DNA of 64,000 nt from Streptomyces sp. PsTaAH-137 (GTDB lineage Bacteria > Actinomycetota > Actinomycetes > Streptomycetales > Streptomycetaceae). Position 1 is the first letter of the stretch, and the number at the start of each line of letters is the position of its first letter. A program made the translations under genes and the position numbers. This document shows, piece by piece, positions 17,590-26,080 of the stretch. The notes beneath the pieces were generated by a model. The model was not told the DNA's origin. It did no database searches and was given only the letters and a program-made list of their open reading frames with translations. The stretch is from the NCBI RefSeq assembly GCF_003259365.1, contig NZ_QLLY01000007.1:124001-188000 (forward strand). The letters are read 5' to 3'.

Positions 17590-18330
17590 TCACGGTTTGT
17601 GGGTCACCCAGAGCAGTTCCGCCGGCCAGCGGTGTGCCCAGTCGGGCGGGTCGGTCTCGTTGTAGCCATTGGGCGTTCCGAGTCCGGGGCGCGGCTCGAT
17701 GAGGTCGTCGATGACGAGACCCGCGCCGCACAGGACCCTGACCCAGTCGCCGTAGGTGAGCTGATAGCTGGTCGCGCCGTCGCCTTCGGCGATGGTGTTC
17801 AGCCCGAAGTAGTCCTGCTGCAGCGTCGTGGTCACGCGACTGGCGGCTTCGTCGTAGCAGGCTTCGAACCATGGGCTGGCGACGTTGAACACCAGGCGCC
17901 CGCCTCGGCTCAGCACGCGTGCTGCCTGCGGGACGGCGAGGTGCGGGGGCGCCCAGCTGAGCCCGCCGAAGTCGCAGAACACCAGGTCGAAACTGTCGTC
18001 GGCGAACGGGAGCTGTTCGGCGGCGCCCTGCACCAGCGGGTAGCGGGCCTCCCCCATCGCTCCCGCCGCTGCGGCGAGTTGGGCTTCGGACAGGTCGATC
18101 CCGACCACGCCGGCGCCCTCGGCGGCGAGCGCCCTGGACCACTGGCCGGCGCCGCAGCCGAGTTCGAGGACCCGCTTGCCGGTGACGTCACCCAGGGCAC
18201 GCAGGTGTGCGTCGGGGATGGAGTACATGCCCCAGAGCCGGGGGGCGGCGCCGATGTGCGGGTCGTGCTCGTCCTGGTAGGCGCTGCTGATCCGGTTCCA
18301 GAGCCGCCGGTTCGCGGGGATGCTGTCCAC
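17590..18330 (-). CDS. Class I SAM-dependent methyltransferase
   Basis: This 246-residue soluble protein has motif I LELGCGAG (about residues 55-62), the acidic motif II GIDLSEAQL, and motif III-type FDLVFCDFGG. These are the features of UbiE/BioC-like methyltransferases. The C-terminal part (TPNGYNETDP, then WPAELLWVTHK) is shared by a set of actinobacterial paralogues of unknown substrate. The start is GTG. Its upstream region is shared with the divergent VOC-family gene, so the two may be co-regulated. Confidence 0.9.
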   Translation of the reverse strand: MDSIPANRRLWNRISSAYQDEHDPHIGAAPRLWGMYSIPDAHLRALGDVTGKRVLELGCGAGQWSRALAAEGAGVVGIDLSEAQLAAAAGAMGEARYPLVQGAAEQLPFADDSFDLVFCDFGGLSWAPPHLAVPQAARVLSRGGRLVFNVASPWFEACYDEAASRVTTTLQQDYFGLNTIAEGDGATSYQLTYGDWVRVLCGAGLVIDDLIEPRPGLGTPNGYNETDPPDWAHRWPAELLWVTHKP

Positions 18331-18391
18331 GTGCCGACTCCAGCATCAGGTACTGCGGCCGGTCAACACGATTAAGCCGGTCCGGCGGATC

Positions 18392-18922
18392 ATGCGACGG
18401 GCCGGCAGTTCGGATCGGCCGACCCCCGCACTGGCCGACTCCGAACAGCGGCGCACTCGGCCGTCCGCTCACACCGTTGTTCCCGAGGCCCACCGCAACG
18501 CTGTCATCGCTCACATCATGGTCGACGGTACCGCCGCCGCGATCGACTTCTACACCGAAGCGTTCGGCGCGGAAGAGCTGTTCCGGATCGGCAGCCCGGA
18601 CGGACGCGTCGTGCACGCCGAGGTCAGCGTCCAGGGCTCCAGGATCATGCTGGGCGACGCCGAGGGGCCGTACTTCAGCGCACCGACCACCGTCGGCGGC
18701 ACCACCGTGGGCCTGCACGTCTTCGTCGAAGACGTCGATGCGCTCGCGCAGCGGGCTGTCGCAGCCGGTGCGGAGCTGCTGCAGCCGCCGGCCGACCAGT
18801 TCCACGGTGATCGCACGGCCATCCTGAGGGACCCCTCCGGGCACGTCTGGGTCTTCCTCACACACGTGGAGGACCTGACACCGGAGGACATCGCCCGCCG
18901 GGCCCGCGAACTCCTTCTCTGA
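18392..18922 (+). CDS. VOC-family (glyoxalase/PhnB-like) protein
   Basis: The conserved domain starts at VIAHIMVDGTAAAIDFYTEAFGAEE and ends with DPSGHVWVF, followed by EDLTPEDIARRA. This is the PhnB-type vicinal oxygen chelate fold, with paired beta-alpha-beta-beta-beta units that usually bind a divalent metal. The frame is open from 18320, but that start lies inside the divergent methyltransferase gene. The ATG at 18392 gives 176 residues with a 40-residue N-terminal extension that does not look conserved, so the true start is uncertain. Function unknown; proteins of this type include antibiotic-binding and dioxygenase-like members. Confidence 0.8.
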   Translation: MRRAGSSDRPTPALADSEQRRTRPSAHTVVPEAHRNAVIAHIMVDGTAAAIDFYTEAFGAEELFRIGSPDGRVVHAEVSVQGSRIMLGDAEGPYFSAPTTVGGTTVGLHVFVEDVDALAQRAVAAGAELLQPPADQFHGDRTAILRDPSGHVWVFLTHVEDLTPEDIARRARELLL

Positions 18923-18981
18923 ACAATGGTCTGAACGACGATCCGCCGGACAGGCCCTGGGCCGTCGCTCCCGCTGGGCGG

Positions 18982-19815
18982 TCAGTGCTTCCAGTAGCCG
19001 CAGAACATGATGTGGTCCTTCGGTACGCCCTGTGCCACCCAGTGGCGGCGCAGACCGGTGGCGAGGCCGGACTCACCGACGACCCAGCCGTAGAACGGGC
19101 CGTCCGGGCGGGGGAGTTCGCGGGCGCGGGCCAGCGCCGCGGCTCCCGGGACCGGCGGGCCGGTGTCGCCGCGCTCGACCCAGACGATCTCGACGCCGTC
19201 CGGTGCGGTGAGTTTCTGCCGGTCCTCCGGCGTCGGCACCTCGACGACGGCCGTGCCGGTGGTGTCCGTGGGCAGCGAGGCCAGCACTCCTGCGAGGGCG
19301 GGCAGCCCCGACTCGTCGGCGGCGAGCACGACGTGGCGCACTCCGTCCGGCGCCCGGTAGCCGATGCCCTCGTCGACCAGGACGACGGCGTCCCCGACGG
19401 AACACTTCTCCGCCCAGGTCGCGGCGGGGCCGGGGGCCGCGCCGTCCTCGTGTCCGTGCAGCACGAAGTCGACGTCCAGCTCCGGGCCTTCGGGGCCGTG
19501 CGGGCGGTGGGCGCGCACCGTGTAGTTGCGCAGGACGGGCCGGGACCCCTTGGGGGCGGTGAGGAGTTTGAGGTAGCTGAGGGTGTTCAGCCGCTCGGGC
19601 ACCCGGTCGAGCGAGGCCGCCGTGCCCTCGGGGGCGGGCAGGAAGAGGCGGAACCACTGGTCGTAGCCCATCGGACGGAAGCGGTCGATGTCGCCGCCGC
19701 CGAGAGTGACGCGCAGGAAGTGGGGCGAGAGCCGCTCCCGCCGCACGACGTGGAGGCGCAACGGCTCCTGTGTCTCGGGCTTGGTGCGGGTTGTCGTGAT
19801 GTTTCCCCGTGACAT
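18982..19815 (-). CDS. Siderophore-interacting protein (ferric-siderophore reductase, SIP type)
   Basis: This 277-residue flavoprotein releases iron from imported ferric siderophores by reduction in the cytoplasm. The FAD-binding motif RNYTVR sits at residues 96-101. An NAD(P)H-binding-like domain follows (VLAADESGLPALAGVL), and the protein ends with FCGYWKH, typical of the ViuB/SIP family. It follows the DUF2470 gene by 13 bases and is therefore in the same iron-box-controlled transcript. The siderophore ABC operon at 50.7-56 kb is the plausible partner. Confidence 0.93.
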   Translation of the reverse strand: MSRGNITTTRTKPETQEPLRLHVVRRERLSPHFLRVTLGGGDIDRFRPMGYDQWFRLFLPAPEGTAASLDRVPERLNTLSYLKLLTAPKGSRPVLRNYTVRAHRPHGPEGPELDVDFVLHGHEDGAAPGPAATWAEKCSVGDAVVLVDEGIGYRAPDGVRHVVLAADESGLPALAGVLASLPTDTTGTAVVEVPTPEDRQKLTAPDGVEIVWVERGDTGPPVPGAAALARARELPRPDGPFYGWVVGESGLATGLRRHWVAQGVPKDHIMFCGYWKH

Positions 19816-19828
19816 GTCCGGCGTCTCC

Positions 19829-20521
19829 TCAGCGGCGGGCGGTGGCGGGGTCGAGCAGTTCCTGGATGCACAGGCCCACGTCGTAGGGTCCCCGCGCCTC
19901 CGTCAGGAAGCCGAGGCGTACGTCGTCGGTGGCGCCGTCGGCCCCTTCGAGGCGCAGGACGAGCCCCCGGCGGTCGAGGCGGACGGGCCTGATCCGGTCG
20001 ATGCCGGACAGGTCGCCCTGCCGTGCCAGTTCGGCGAGTTGGACGAGGATGTCGGCGTGTCCCGTGTCGAGGTGTCCGAGGAGTTCCGCCTCGCGCGCCG
20101 CCAGCGGGTCGGGGGTGGCCGCGCCGAGCGTCGCGGCGTCGAGGGTGCGCACGGTGTCGTCCACGGAGAGTGCGACTCGCGCGGGCCGGAGGACGAGGGT
20201 GTCGGGACCGGCCGGGGTGAGGCGTCCGCTGAGCGCGAGACGGGCGCGCACCCGGTCCCGTACGGCGATCGGCGCGATGTCGGTGAACTCCGCGTAGGCC
20301 GCGAGGCCGGAGCCGGGAGCGGCCGCGAGTTCGGCGGTGAGGCAGGGGTCCGCGGGGTCGAGCAACAGAAGACGGGACGCCGCGTCTACGGTGTGCAGCG
20401 CCACGCATTCGTACCGGAGGTCACCGCGGTTCACGCTCAGCGCCAGGGAATCGGCGGCGGCCAGAATCGTCCGGGCGCGTTCGGCGTCTGTGAGCTCCGG
20501 AGGCGTCACAAGGTGGACCAT
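19829..20521 (-). CDS. DUF2470 domain protein (flavin-reductase-like split barrel)
   Basis: The protein has 230 residues. The N-terminal part (residues 8-95) and the C-terminal DUF2470 part (ILVQLAELARQGDLSGIDRIRPVRLDRRGLVLRL) resemble proteins that accompany heme-degrading or iron-release enzymes. GGAGGGAAG directly precedes the ATG. The iron box at 20536-20554 lies just upstream, so expression should rise under iron starvation. It forms an operon with the siderophore-interacting protein. Its precise role, in heme or siderophore handling, is inferred from context only. Confidence 0.82.
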   Translation of the reverse strand: MVHLVTPPELTDAERARTILAAADSLALSVNRGDLRYECVALHTVDAASRLLLLDPADPCLTAELAAAPGSGLAAYAEFTDIAPIAVRDRVRARLALSGRLTPAGPDTLVLRPARVALSVDDTVRTLDAATLGAATPDPLAAREAELLGHLDTGHADILVQLAELARQGDLSGIDRIRPVRLDRRGLVLRLEGADGATDDVRLGFLTEARGPYDVGLCIQELLDPATARR

Positions 20522-20535
20522 CTTCCCTCCTCGGG

Positions 20536-20554
20536 TTAGGTAAGGCTCACCTTA
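20536..20554. promoter_or_regulatory. Iron box (DmdR1/IdeR operator)
   Basis: TTAGGTAAGGCTCACCTTA is a 19-bp imperfect palindrome that matches the actinobacterial iron-box consensus TTAGGTTAGGCTAACCTAA at most positions. It lies 15 bases upstream of the DUF2470/SIP operon. DmdR1/IdeR with Fe(II) represses such promoters. Confidence 0.88.
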
Positions 20555-20720
20555 CTTAATTGCTCACGGTGAAGACACCCGGGGCACGCCTGGGGTGATG
20601 ACGATTCCCAGCCAGTCCTATGCATCTCAGCCATTTCGCAACGCCCATGACAACCCTTCGCCCATCCGGCCTGTCCAACCTAGTGAGAGAAAACAGCAAG
20701 TAAGACCACAAGGGGGAAAT

Positions 20721-21170
20721 ATGCGACTCACGCGTTCCGTGCTCTCGCTGGCGGCCGTGTCAGCACTTGCTGCCGGCTCCACCGCCGTCCTGGCGTCACC
20801 GGCGTCCGCAGCGCCCAACACCACCCCGCAGAAGGTGTGCGGCAGCGGCTACAAGACGGTCAACTCCGCAGCGGTGGGCTCGCTCGGCACCATCTACCTG
20901 ACCTACAACTCCGCCAACGGCCGCAACTGTGTCGCCACCATCCGCAGCACCCCGGGCGCGGCCGTGGACATGTCGGCGTATCTGTACGTGAGTGACACCG
21001 GCCAGGGTGCCTCCGACAGCGGCGCCTTCACCTCGTACGCCGGTCCGGTCTCGGTCTACGGCAAGGCGCACTGCGTCGACTGGGGCGGCAACATCAAGAA
21101 CGTCTACGTCTCCGTCTACGGCTCCAACTGCAGCGCCCTCAAGGAGCACCGGGTCACCTCGGTCCGCTGA
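20721..21170 (+). CDS. Spore-associated protein A (SapA)-type secreted protein
   Basis: This 149-residue secreted protein has a signal peptide at 1-31 ending ASPASAAP. The mature part contains CGSGYKTVNSAAVGSLGTIYLTYN, then GRNCVATIR, TSYAGPVSVYG and CVDWGGNIKN. Four cysteines probably form two disulfides. This pattern matches the SapA family first described as a spore-surface protein of Streptomyces coelicolor; its biochemical function is not established. AAGGGGGAAAT right before the ATG decides the start, although the frame is open from 20598. A strong terminator follows. Confidence 0.85.
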   Translation: MRLTRSVLSLAAVSALAAGSTAVLASPASAAPNTTPQKVCGSGYKTVNSAAVGSLGTIYLTYNSANGRNCVATIRSTPGAAVDMSAYLYVSDTGQGASDSGAFTSYAGPVSVYGKAHCVDWGGNIKNVYVSVYGSNCSALKEHRVTSVR

Positions 21171-21197
21171 CCCTCTCCTGTCGTCCGCTTCACGATG

Positions 21198-21232
21198 TGG
21201 GCCCCGCGCACGATTCCTGTGCGCGGGGCCCA
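21198..21232. terminator. Strong terminator hairpin
   Basis: A 14-bp perfect stem (TGGGCCCCGCGCAC at 21198-21211, complement at 21219-21232) with a seven-base loop lies 27 bases after the SapA-type gene. It also faces the end of the leftward gene at 21305 and probably serves both. Confidence 0.88.
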
Positions 21233-21304
21233 CGGTGCTGTCCGGATCGCCGGGGCGGTCAGGGCGCGACACCGCGCGCGAACGTCGCCTCGTCCGTCCT
21301 GCGC

Positions 21305-22447
21305 TCAGGTCTCGCGCTGCGGCTCGTACGCGTCGGCCTGCAGTCCGAACGTCCAGGCGACGCCTTCGCGCGCGGTTCTCGTGCGCGGCGGCACGCGCAG
21401 CCAGTAGGTGCGGTGGGTGCCGTCGGGCTCCGGGGTGGAGTTGACGACCTCGACCATCACCACGTCCTCGTCGCCGGGGAGCTGGACCCGCCACAGGATG
21501 CCGGTGGCGTCCCGGTGCACGGGCTCCGCGCCGGACTCCGTCAGATAACGGTCGTAGCCGAAGTGCTCCAGCATCACGCGGCGCAGTTCCGCGTTCTCCT
21601 CGTCGCGGATGCGTTGTGGGGTCAGCCCGGCGAGCCCGGTCAGGAAGTCGGCGGGCACCGGCATGCCGCGCCAGGCGTGGAGCGCGAACCCGTCGGGGAA
21701 GGCCAGGGCGGGTCCGGTGGCGCTGTCGAGGCGGCCCGCCTCGTCGCGGTGCAGTTCCGTGGGCCGCTCGCACACCACGGCCACGCGCTCGTACGGCCAC
21801 CACCAGCCGGCCGACCGGGCGACCTGGGCCAACCCCTCCAGTCGGAGGTCCGACCCCGGGCCGGAGGAATCGAATGCGCTGAGCCAGGCGGCCTCGTGCT
21901 GGCCGAGCACGGCGTCCAGGAGCAGGAGCCGGATCGCCGTCTCGCTTCTCCGGTCCCGGGCGCCCGGGACCGTACGGGACGGCGCGGCCAGGTCTTCCAC
22001 GATGCCCGTTCTGATCCGGTCGACCAGCATCCGAGTGGTGTCCCACAGGCGGCCTCCCGTGGCGTTCCAGTGTGCGCCCCAGCCGCCCGGGCCGAGCTGT
22101 GCGTGCAGCCGCTCACGGGCCTGGGCCCATGGTCCGTTGCGCACCAGATCTCTTACGCAAGCGCCTGGTTCGCCCGCCTCGGCGAGCCGCACGAGCAGCG
22201 TCACGGCAGCGCGTGGCGAGTCCGCCCACACGATGCGCTCGGGCTCGGCCAGCCCGGCCTCGCGGTAGGCACGCCGCACACCGGCCTCGGCCGCCTCCCG
22301 GTCGGCGGGTCCGGTGGCGGCCGCGACCGCCCGCCAGTGCGCCAGGTCCACCGCGGCGCCCACCGGATCGTCCTGGCCCCCCGCTCCGACCGGTGCCTCC
22401 GTCCCCGGCATCGACGCCGTCTGCTGTGCCCTCATCGTGTCGGTCAT
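21305..22447 (-). CDS. Conserved protein of unknown function (DUF6745-like), partner of STM401x cluster
   Basis: The soluble protein has about 380 residues with no signal peptide. Distinct blocks include WWWPYERVAVVCERPTELHRDE, FPDGFALHAWRGMPVP and RRVMLEHFGYDRYL, then LLKV-like strands replaced here by LWRVQLPGDEDVVMVEVVNSTPEPDGT. I believe it belongs to DUF6745, proteins often encoded beside leucine-rich repeat genes. No catalytic motif is evident. Several in-frame starts exist (GTG at 22474, ATGs at 22456 and 22447); GGAGAG favours 22447. It lies downstream of the small gene at 22512 and both are divergent from the STM4015-type gene. Confidence 0.7.
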   Translation of the reverse strand: MTDTMRAQQTASMPGTEAPVGAGGQDDPVGAAVDLAHWRAVAAATGPADREAAEAGVRRAYREAGLAEPERIVWADSPRAAVTLLVRLAEAGEPGACVRDLVRNGPWAQARERLHAQLGPGGWGAHWNATGGRLWDTTRMLVDRIRTGIVEDLAAPSRTVPGARDRRSETAIRLLLLDAVLGQHEAAWLSAFDSSGPGSDLRLEGLAQVARSAGWWWPYERVAVVCERPTELHRDEAGRLDSATGPALAFPDGFALHAWRGMPVPADFLTGLAGLTPQRIRDEENAELRRVMLEHFGYDRYLTESGAEPVHRDATGILWRVQLPGDEDVVMVEVVNSTPEPDGTHRTYWLRVPPRTRTAREGVAWTFGLQADAYEPQRET

Positions 22448-22511
22448 CCCCCGCATCTCTCCGTCCGCGCTCACTCGTCGACCTGTTCCCGTCCCCGCCC
22501 AGCCCCGCCGC

Positions 22512-22838
22512 TCAGTCCGCCACGAGCCGCACCGAACCCGGCACGTACTCGCGCTGCCGGATCACCCGGAACCAGCCCTTGGGCAGCGGGATCGCCGCAT
22601 GCTCCTCGTGCACCACCCGCCCACCGTCGGGCAGATGGAGCAGCAGCGGCCCGAACGGGCCCGGCTCGCGCACCAGTCGGCCGGGGCCGACGACCGCGTG
22701 GGCGTGGCCCGTGACCTCACCGAGCGCGAGCACCAGCCGCCCGCGGGCGTCCCGCGGCTCGTCCGCGGCGTCCGCCACGTGGGAAGGCACCGCGCCCTCC
22801 GCGAGCGGCACGATCAGCACGTCTCCCTGCCGGTACAT
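22512..22838 (-). CDS. Small conserved protein (MYRQGDVLIVP family)
   Basis: This 108-residue protein starts MYRQGDVLIVPLAEG and has GEVTGHAHAV and a C-terminal WFRVIRQREYVP. It looks like an all-beta cytoplasmic protein with a conserved Gly-His-Ala-His segment that might bind metal. Small proteins with this N terminus occur in phages and next to DUF6745 genes; I cannot assign a function. The frame is open further upstream without a start signal. It is divergent from the STM4015-type gene (173 bases between starts), suggesting joint regulation with the STM401x operon. Confidence 0.7.
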   Translation of the reverse strand: MYRQGDVLIVPLAEGAVPSHVADAADEPRDARGRLVLALGEVTGHAHAVVGPGRLVREPGPFGPLLLHLPDGGRVVHEEHAAIPLPKGWFRVIRQREYVPGSVRLVAD

Positions 22839-23011
22839 GACTCTCCCGTCCCACGGTCCGCCGAATGCGGCCGCGTCGTTGCCGACGGTAGGGGCAGGGT
22901 CTGGCAACGGCCGTCGGGCGCCCCCGCGGCCGCCGTTGTCAGTGCCGGTTGGTACAACTTCAGTCCAGCGGAGATCGCGGACGGCGCGAACAGATCGGGA
23001 ACGGGGCGGAC

Positions 23012-23971
23012 ATGACCATCGGAAACCACTTGCAGGAGCTGCACGGCCTGCCCGCCTTCGACTTCCCGGAGGGGGACGCCGAGCAGGCGCCGCCGCTGCC
23101 CGCCGCCGACTCGGTCGCATGGCGGATCTCCGTCGAGTCGTACGACAGCGAGGAGTCGTGGCCGGAGGCGTTCGCCCGGTTCGCCGATGCCGTGGACCTC
23201 GGCCGCGTCAAGGCGATCGTCGTCGGCTCGTGGAGCGACCCGTACGAGAACGGGCCGGAGGCGGTCATCGCGGCGCTGCTGGAGGTGCGGGACCGCCTGA
23301 CGGCGCTGCGCGCGCTGTTCCTGGGCGACATCGTCCTCGAGGAGTGCGAGATCTCCTGGATCACGCAGGGGGACGTGACCCCTCTGTTGAACGGCTTCCC
23401 GGAGCTTACGGAGTTCGCGGTGCGGGGCGGGACCAGCCTGGCGTTCCCGGCGGTGCGCCACGACCGGCTGCGCTCGCTCACCGTGGAGACGGGCGGCCTG
23501 CCCGCCGAGGTGGTGCGCGGCGTCGCGGCGAGCGACCTGCCCGCCCTGACCCGGCTGACGCTGTGGCTGGGCACGTCGGACTACGGCGGTGACTCCACGG
23601 TCGCCGACGTCGAGCCGTTGCTGACGGGCGGCCGGCTGCCGGCCCTGAAGCATCTGGCCCTGTGCAACAGCGAGATCCAGGACGGCATCGCGGCCGCCGT
23701 GGCGGCCGCGCCCGTGGTGGCCCGGCTCGACACGCTGGACCTGTCGATGGGCGTCCTCACCGACGACGGCGCCACCGCGCTCCTCGCGGGCCAGCCGCTC
23801 ACGCACCTGAGCAAGCTCGACCTGCACCACAACTACCTGAGCGAGGGGCTGCGTCAGCGTTTCCTGGACTCCCTGGTGCCCGCGGGCGTCGAGGTCGACC
23901 TCGACGCGGACGACGCGGACGAGGACCAGGACGGGGACACCGTGTGGCGGTACGTCTCGGTCGGCGAATGA
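23012..23971 (+). CDS. STM4015-family leucine-rich repeat protein
   Basis: This 319-residue cytoplasmic protein is first gene of a five-gene coupled cluster. From about residue 95 it carries irregular leucine-rich repeats (LTALRALFLGDI, LRSLTVETGGL, LTRLTLWLG, LKHLALCNSEI, LDTLDLSMGVL, LSKLDLHHNYL), a solenoid typical of protein-protein or protein-substrate recognition. The acidic tail (DADDADEDQDGD) is notable. GGGGCGGAC precedes the ATG. Its stop overlaps the next start (ATGA). Function is unknown in any organism as far as I know; a scaffold or substrate-recognition role is inferred. Confidence 0.85.
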   Translation: MTIGNHLQELHGLPAFDFPEGDAEQAPPLPAADSVAWRISVESYDSEESWPEAFARFADAVDLGRVKAIVVGSWSDPYENGPEAVIAALLEVRDRLTALRALFLGDIVLEECEISWITQGDVTPLLNGFPELTEFAVRGGTSLAFPAVRHDRLRSLTVETGGLPAEVVRGVAASDLPALTRLTLWLGTSDYGGDSTVADVEPLLTGGRLPALKHLALCNSEIQDGIAAAVAAAPVVARLDTLDLSMGVLTDDGATALLAGQPLTHLSKLDLHHNYLSEGLRQRFLDSLVPAGVEVDLDADDADEDQDGDTVWRYVSVGE

Positions 23972-25212
23972 CCGGGCGCACCACACCCGCGGGGCCGGAG
24001 GGCGCACCGAACACCGAGGGCTTGCCCGCGCTGGGCGACGCCCCGCTCCGTCTCGCGGTCGTCGGCAACCCCGGCAATCGTCGGGTGGAGCTGTTCACGG
24101 CCGCCGTCCGGGGCGCGGGGCTGCCGGCGCCGCGCGTGATCGCGTGGCGTGACGTACTGCGCGACGGCGGTGCCTCGTTCGCCGACGACGAGATCGTGCG
24201 GATCGACTCGGCGGGCGAGGACGAGGAGGTCGAGCGCGCCCTGCGGGACGTGTCCGATCCGACGCGCGTCGAGGGCGGCGCCCGGTGGTACCGGCGGTTC
24301 CTGGCGGCCGTGCGGTCCCTCGACGGCGGGGTCCGGCTCGACGATCCCGACGACGTCGCCGTGCTCTTCGACAAGCGACGCTGCCACCGGGTACTCGCCG
24401 ATGCGGGGGTGGCCGTGCCGTCCTCCCCCACGTCCGGCGGCGCCGCCGACGTGCGCGGCTGGGACGACGTGCGGTTGCTGATGGCCGAGCACGGGATGCC
24501 CCGGGTGTTCGTCAAGCCGTCCCACGGGTCATCGGCCTCCGGGGTGCTCGCCCTGGAGACGGCCGGCCCCGGCCGGATCCGCGCCACGACGTCCGTGGAG
24601 CTGGCGGACGGCGCTCTGCACAACTCCCTGCGCGTGCGGCGCTACACACGGGAGGCCGACATCGCCGCGATCGTGGACGCGCTGGCCCCGGACGGGCTGC
24701 ACATCGAGCGCTGGCTGCCGAAGGCGTCGCTGCACGGGCGGGCGGCCGACCTGCGCGTCGTCGTGGTCGCCGGTCGCGCTACCCACGCCGTCGTGCGCAC
24801 CAGCCGGACCCCTCTCACGAACCTCCATCTCGGCGGTCTACGCGGTGAGTGGGCCGCAGCCCGGCAGGCCGCCGGCACGTCCTGGGCGCACGCACTCGAC
24901 CTGTGCGAGCGCGCCGCCGCCTGCTTCCCGCGCACCCTCTGCGTCGGCGTCGACCTGCTGCCCTCGGTGGGCTGGCGGCGCTTCACCGTCGGCGAGGTCA
25001 ACGCTTTCGGCGATCTGCTGCCCCGCCTGACCGGGCTGCCCGGCAGTGGCGCCGAGGGGCTGGACACGTACGCGGCCCAGGTCGCCGCCGTGCTCCGCCA
25101 CTTCCCCGACGCCGCGCACCCCGCGCGGGCCCCGGCCACATTCGGCGCCCCGCACCGGGCGGCTCCCGCCGCCGTACACCCGCTCGCAAGGACCCGCGAT
25201 GCCCGCCCCTGA
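23968..25212 (+). CDS. STM4014-family protein with ATP-grasp fold
   Basis: The protein has 414 residues. An N-terminal Rossmann-like part (LRLAVVGNPGNRRVELF) precedes an ATP-grasp core. The nucleotide-binding lysine lies in VFVKPSHGSSASGV, a later strand in DLRVVVVAGRATHAVVR, and the metal-binding end in VGEVNAFGDLLP. ATP-grasp enzymes activate a carboxylate as acyl phosphate and join it to an amine or thiol. In this cluster the substrate is unknown. It overlaps both neighbours (4 and 14 bases), showing tight translational coupling. Confidence 0.83.
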   Translation: MTGRTTPAGPEGAPNTEGLPALGDAPLRLAVVGNPGNRRVELFTAAVRGAGLPAPRVIAWRDVLRDGGASFADDEIVRIDSAGEDEEVERALRDVSDPTRVEGGARWYRRFLAAVRSLDGGVRLDDPDDVAVLFDKRRCHRVLADAGVAVPSSPTSGGAADVRGWDDVRLLMAEHGMPRVFVKPSHGSSASGVLALETAGPGRIRATTSVELADGALHNSLRVRRYTREADIAAIVDALAPDGLHIERWLPKASLHGRAADLRVVVVAGRATHAVVRTSRTPLTNLHLGGLRGEWAAARQAAGTSWAHALDLCERAAACFPRTLCVGVDLLPSVGWRRFTVGEVNAFGDLLPRLTGLPGSGAEGLDTYAAQVAAVLRHFPDAAHPARAPATFGAPHRAAPAAVHPLARTRDARP

Positions 25213-26080
25213 CACCACCTCGCCGCCGCCGACCGCCCCGACCACCACAGGCGGCGCGACGACCGATCCCGACATGAACGACGTAGTGGGCCGCGACGAC
25301 CTCCTGCTGCTCACCCTCGACACGCTGCGCCACGACGTGGCGGTCGAACTGGCCGAAGCGGGCCGTATCCCTCATCTGGCACGTCATCTGCCGGGCGGCG
25401 CCTGGGAGAAGCGGCACGCGCCGGGCAGCTTCACATACGCCTCCCACCAGGCGATGTTCGCCGGTTTCCTGCCGACTCCCGCGACGCCCGGCCCGCATCC
25501 ACGGCTGTTCGCGGCGCGGTTCGCGGGCAGCGAGACCACGGCGGGCCGCACCTATGTCTTCGATTCCCCGGACCTGGTGTCGGGCCTGGCCGCGGCCGGA
25601 TACCGGACGGTGTGCGTCGGCGGCGTCGGCTTCTTCAACCGTCAGGGCGCCTTGGGAAGCGTCCTGCCCGGTCTCTTCCAGGAGAGCCACTGGGAGCCTG
25701 AGTTCGGGGTCGCCTCGCCCACGTCGTTCGAGGCGCAGGTCGCGCGCGCGGAGCAGGTCGTCGCCGAACTCCCCATCGAGCAGCGGCTGTTCCTGTTCGT
25801 GAACGCCTCGGCCCTGCACCAGCCCAACTGGTTCCACCTGCCGGGCGCCACGCACGCGGCAGGCGACACCCGCCGGACCCATGCCGCCGCCCTGGAGTAC
25901 ATCGACCGGCACGTGGGACGGCTGTTCGCGGCGATGAGCGCGCGCCGCCGCTGTTTCGCCATCGTCTGCTCCGACCACGGCACCACCTACGGGGACGACG
26001 GCTACACCGGCCACCGCCTCGGCCACGAAGCGGTCTGGACCGTGCCCTACGCCCACTTCTTCCTGGAGCCGACCGCATGA
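25199..26080 (+). CDS. STM4013-family hydrolase (alkaline phosphatase/sulfatase superfamily)
   Basis: The protein has 293 residues. Metal-binding Asp41 lies in LLLLTLDTLRHD, the aligned nucleophile is Thr79 in SFTYASHQAMFAG, and the C-terminal ligands are in CSDHGTTYGDDG and GHRLGHEAVW. In true sulfatases the nucleophile is Cys or Ser converted to formylglycine; threonine instead suggests a phosphatase, phosphodiesterase or phosphotransferase. The N-terminal 25 residues are Pro/Thr-rich and may be dispensable (a second ATG is at 25274). The gene overlaps its neighbours on both sides. Confidence 0.83.
   Translation: MPAPDTTSPPPTAPTTTGGATTDPDMNDVVGRDDLLLLTLDTLRHDVAVELAEAGRIPHLARHLPGGAWEKRHAPGSFTYASHQAMFAGFLPTPATPGPHPRLFAARFAGSETTAGRTYVFDSPDLVSGLAAAGYRTVCVGGVGFFNRQGALGSVLPGLFQESHWEPEFGVASPTSFEAQVARAEQVVAELPIEQRLFLFVNASALHQPNWFHLPGATHAAGDTRRTHAAALEYIDRHVGRLFAAMSARRRCFAIVCSDHGTTYGDDGYTGHRLGHEAVWTVPYAHFFLEPTA

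Noticed and set aside
21535..21560. Possible TTA codon in the DUF6745-like gene (TAA on the plus strand near 21545)
   Set aside because: In the coding frame it splits as CGT TAT, so no TTA codon is used. Other tta/taa hits checked inside genes were also out of frame.
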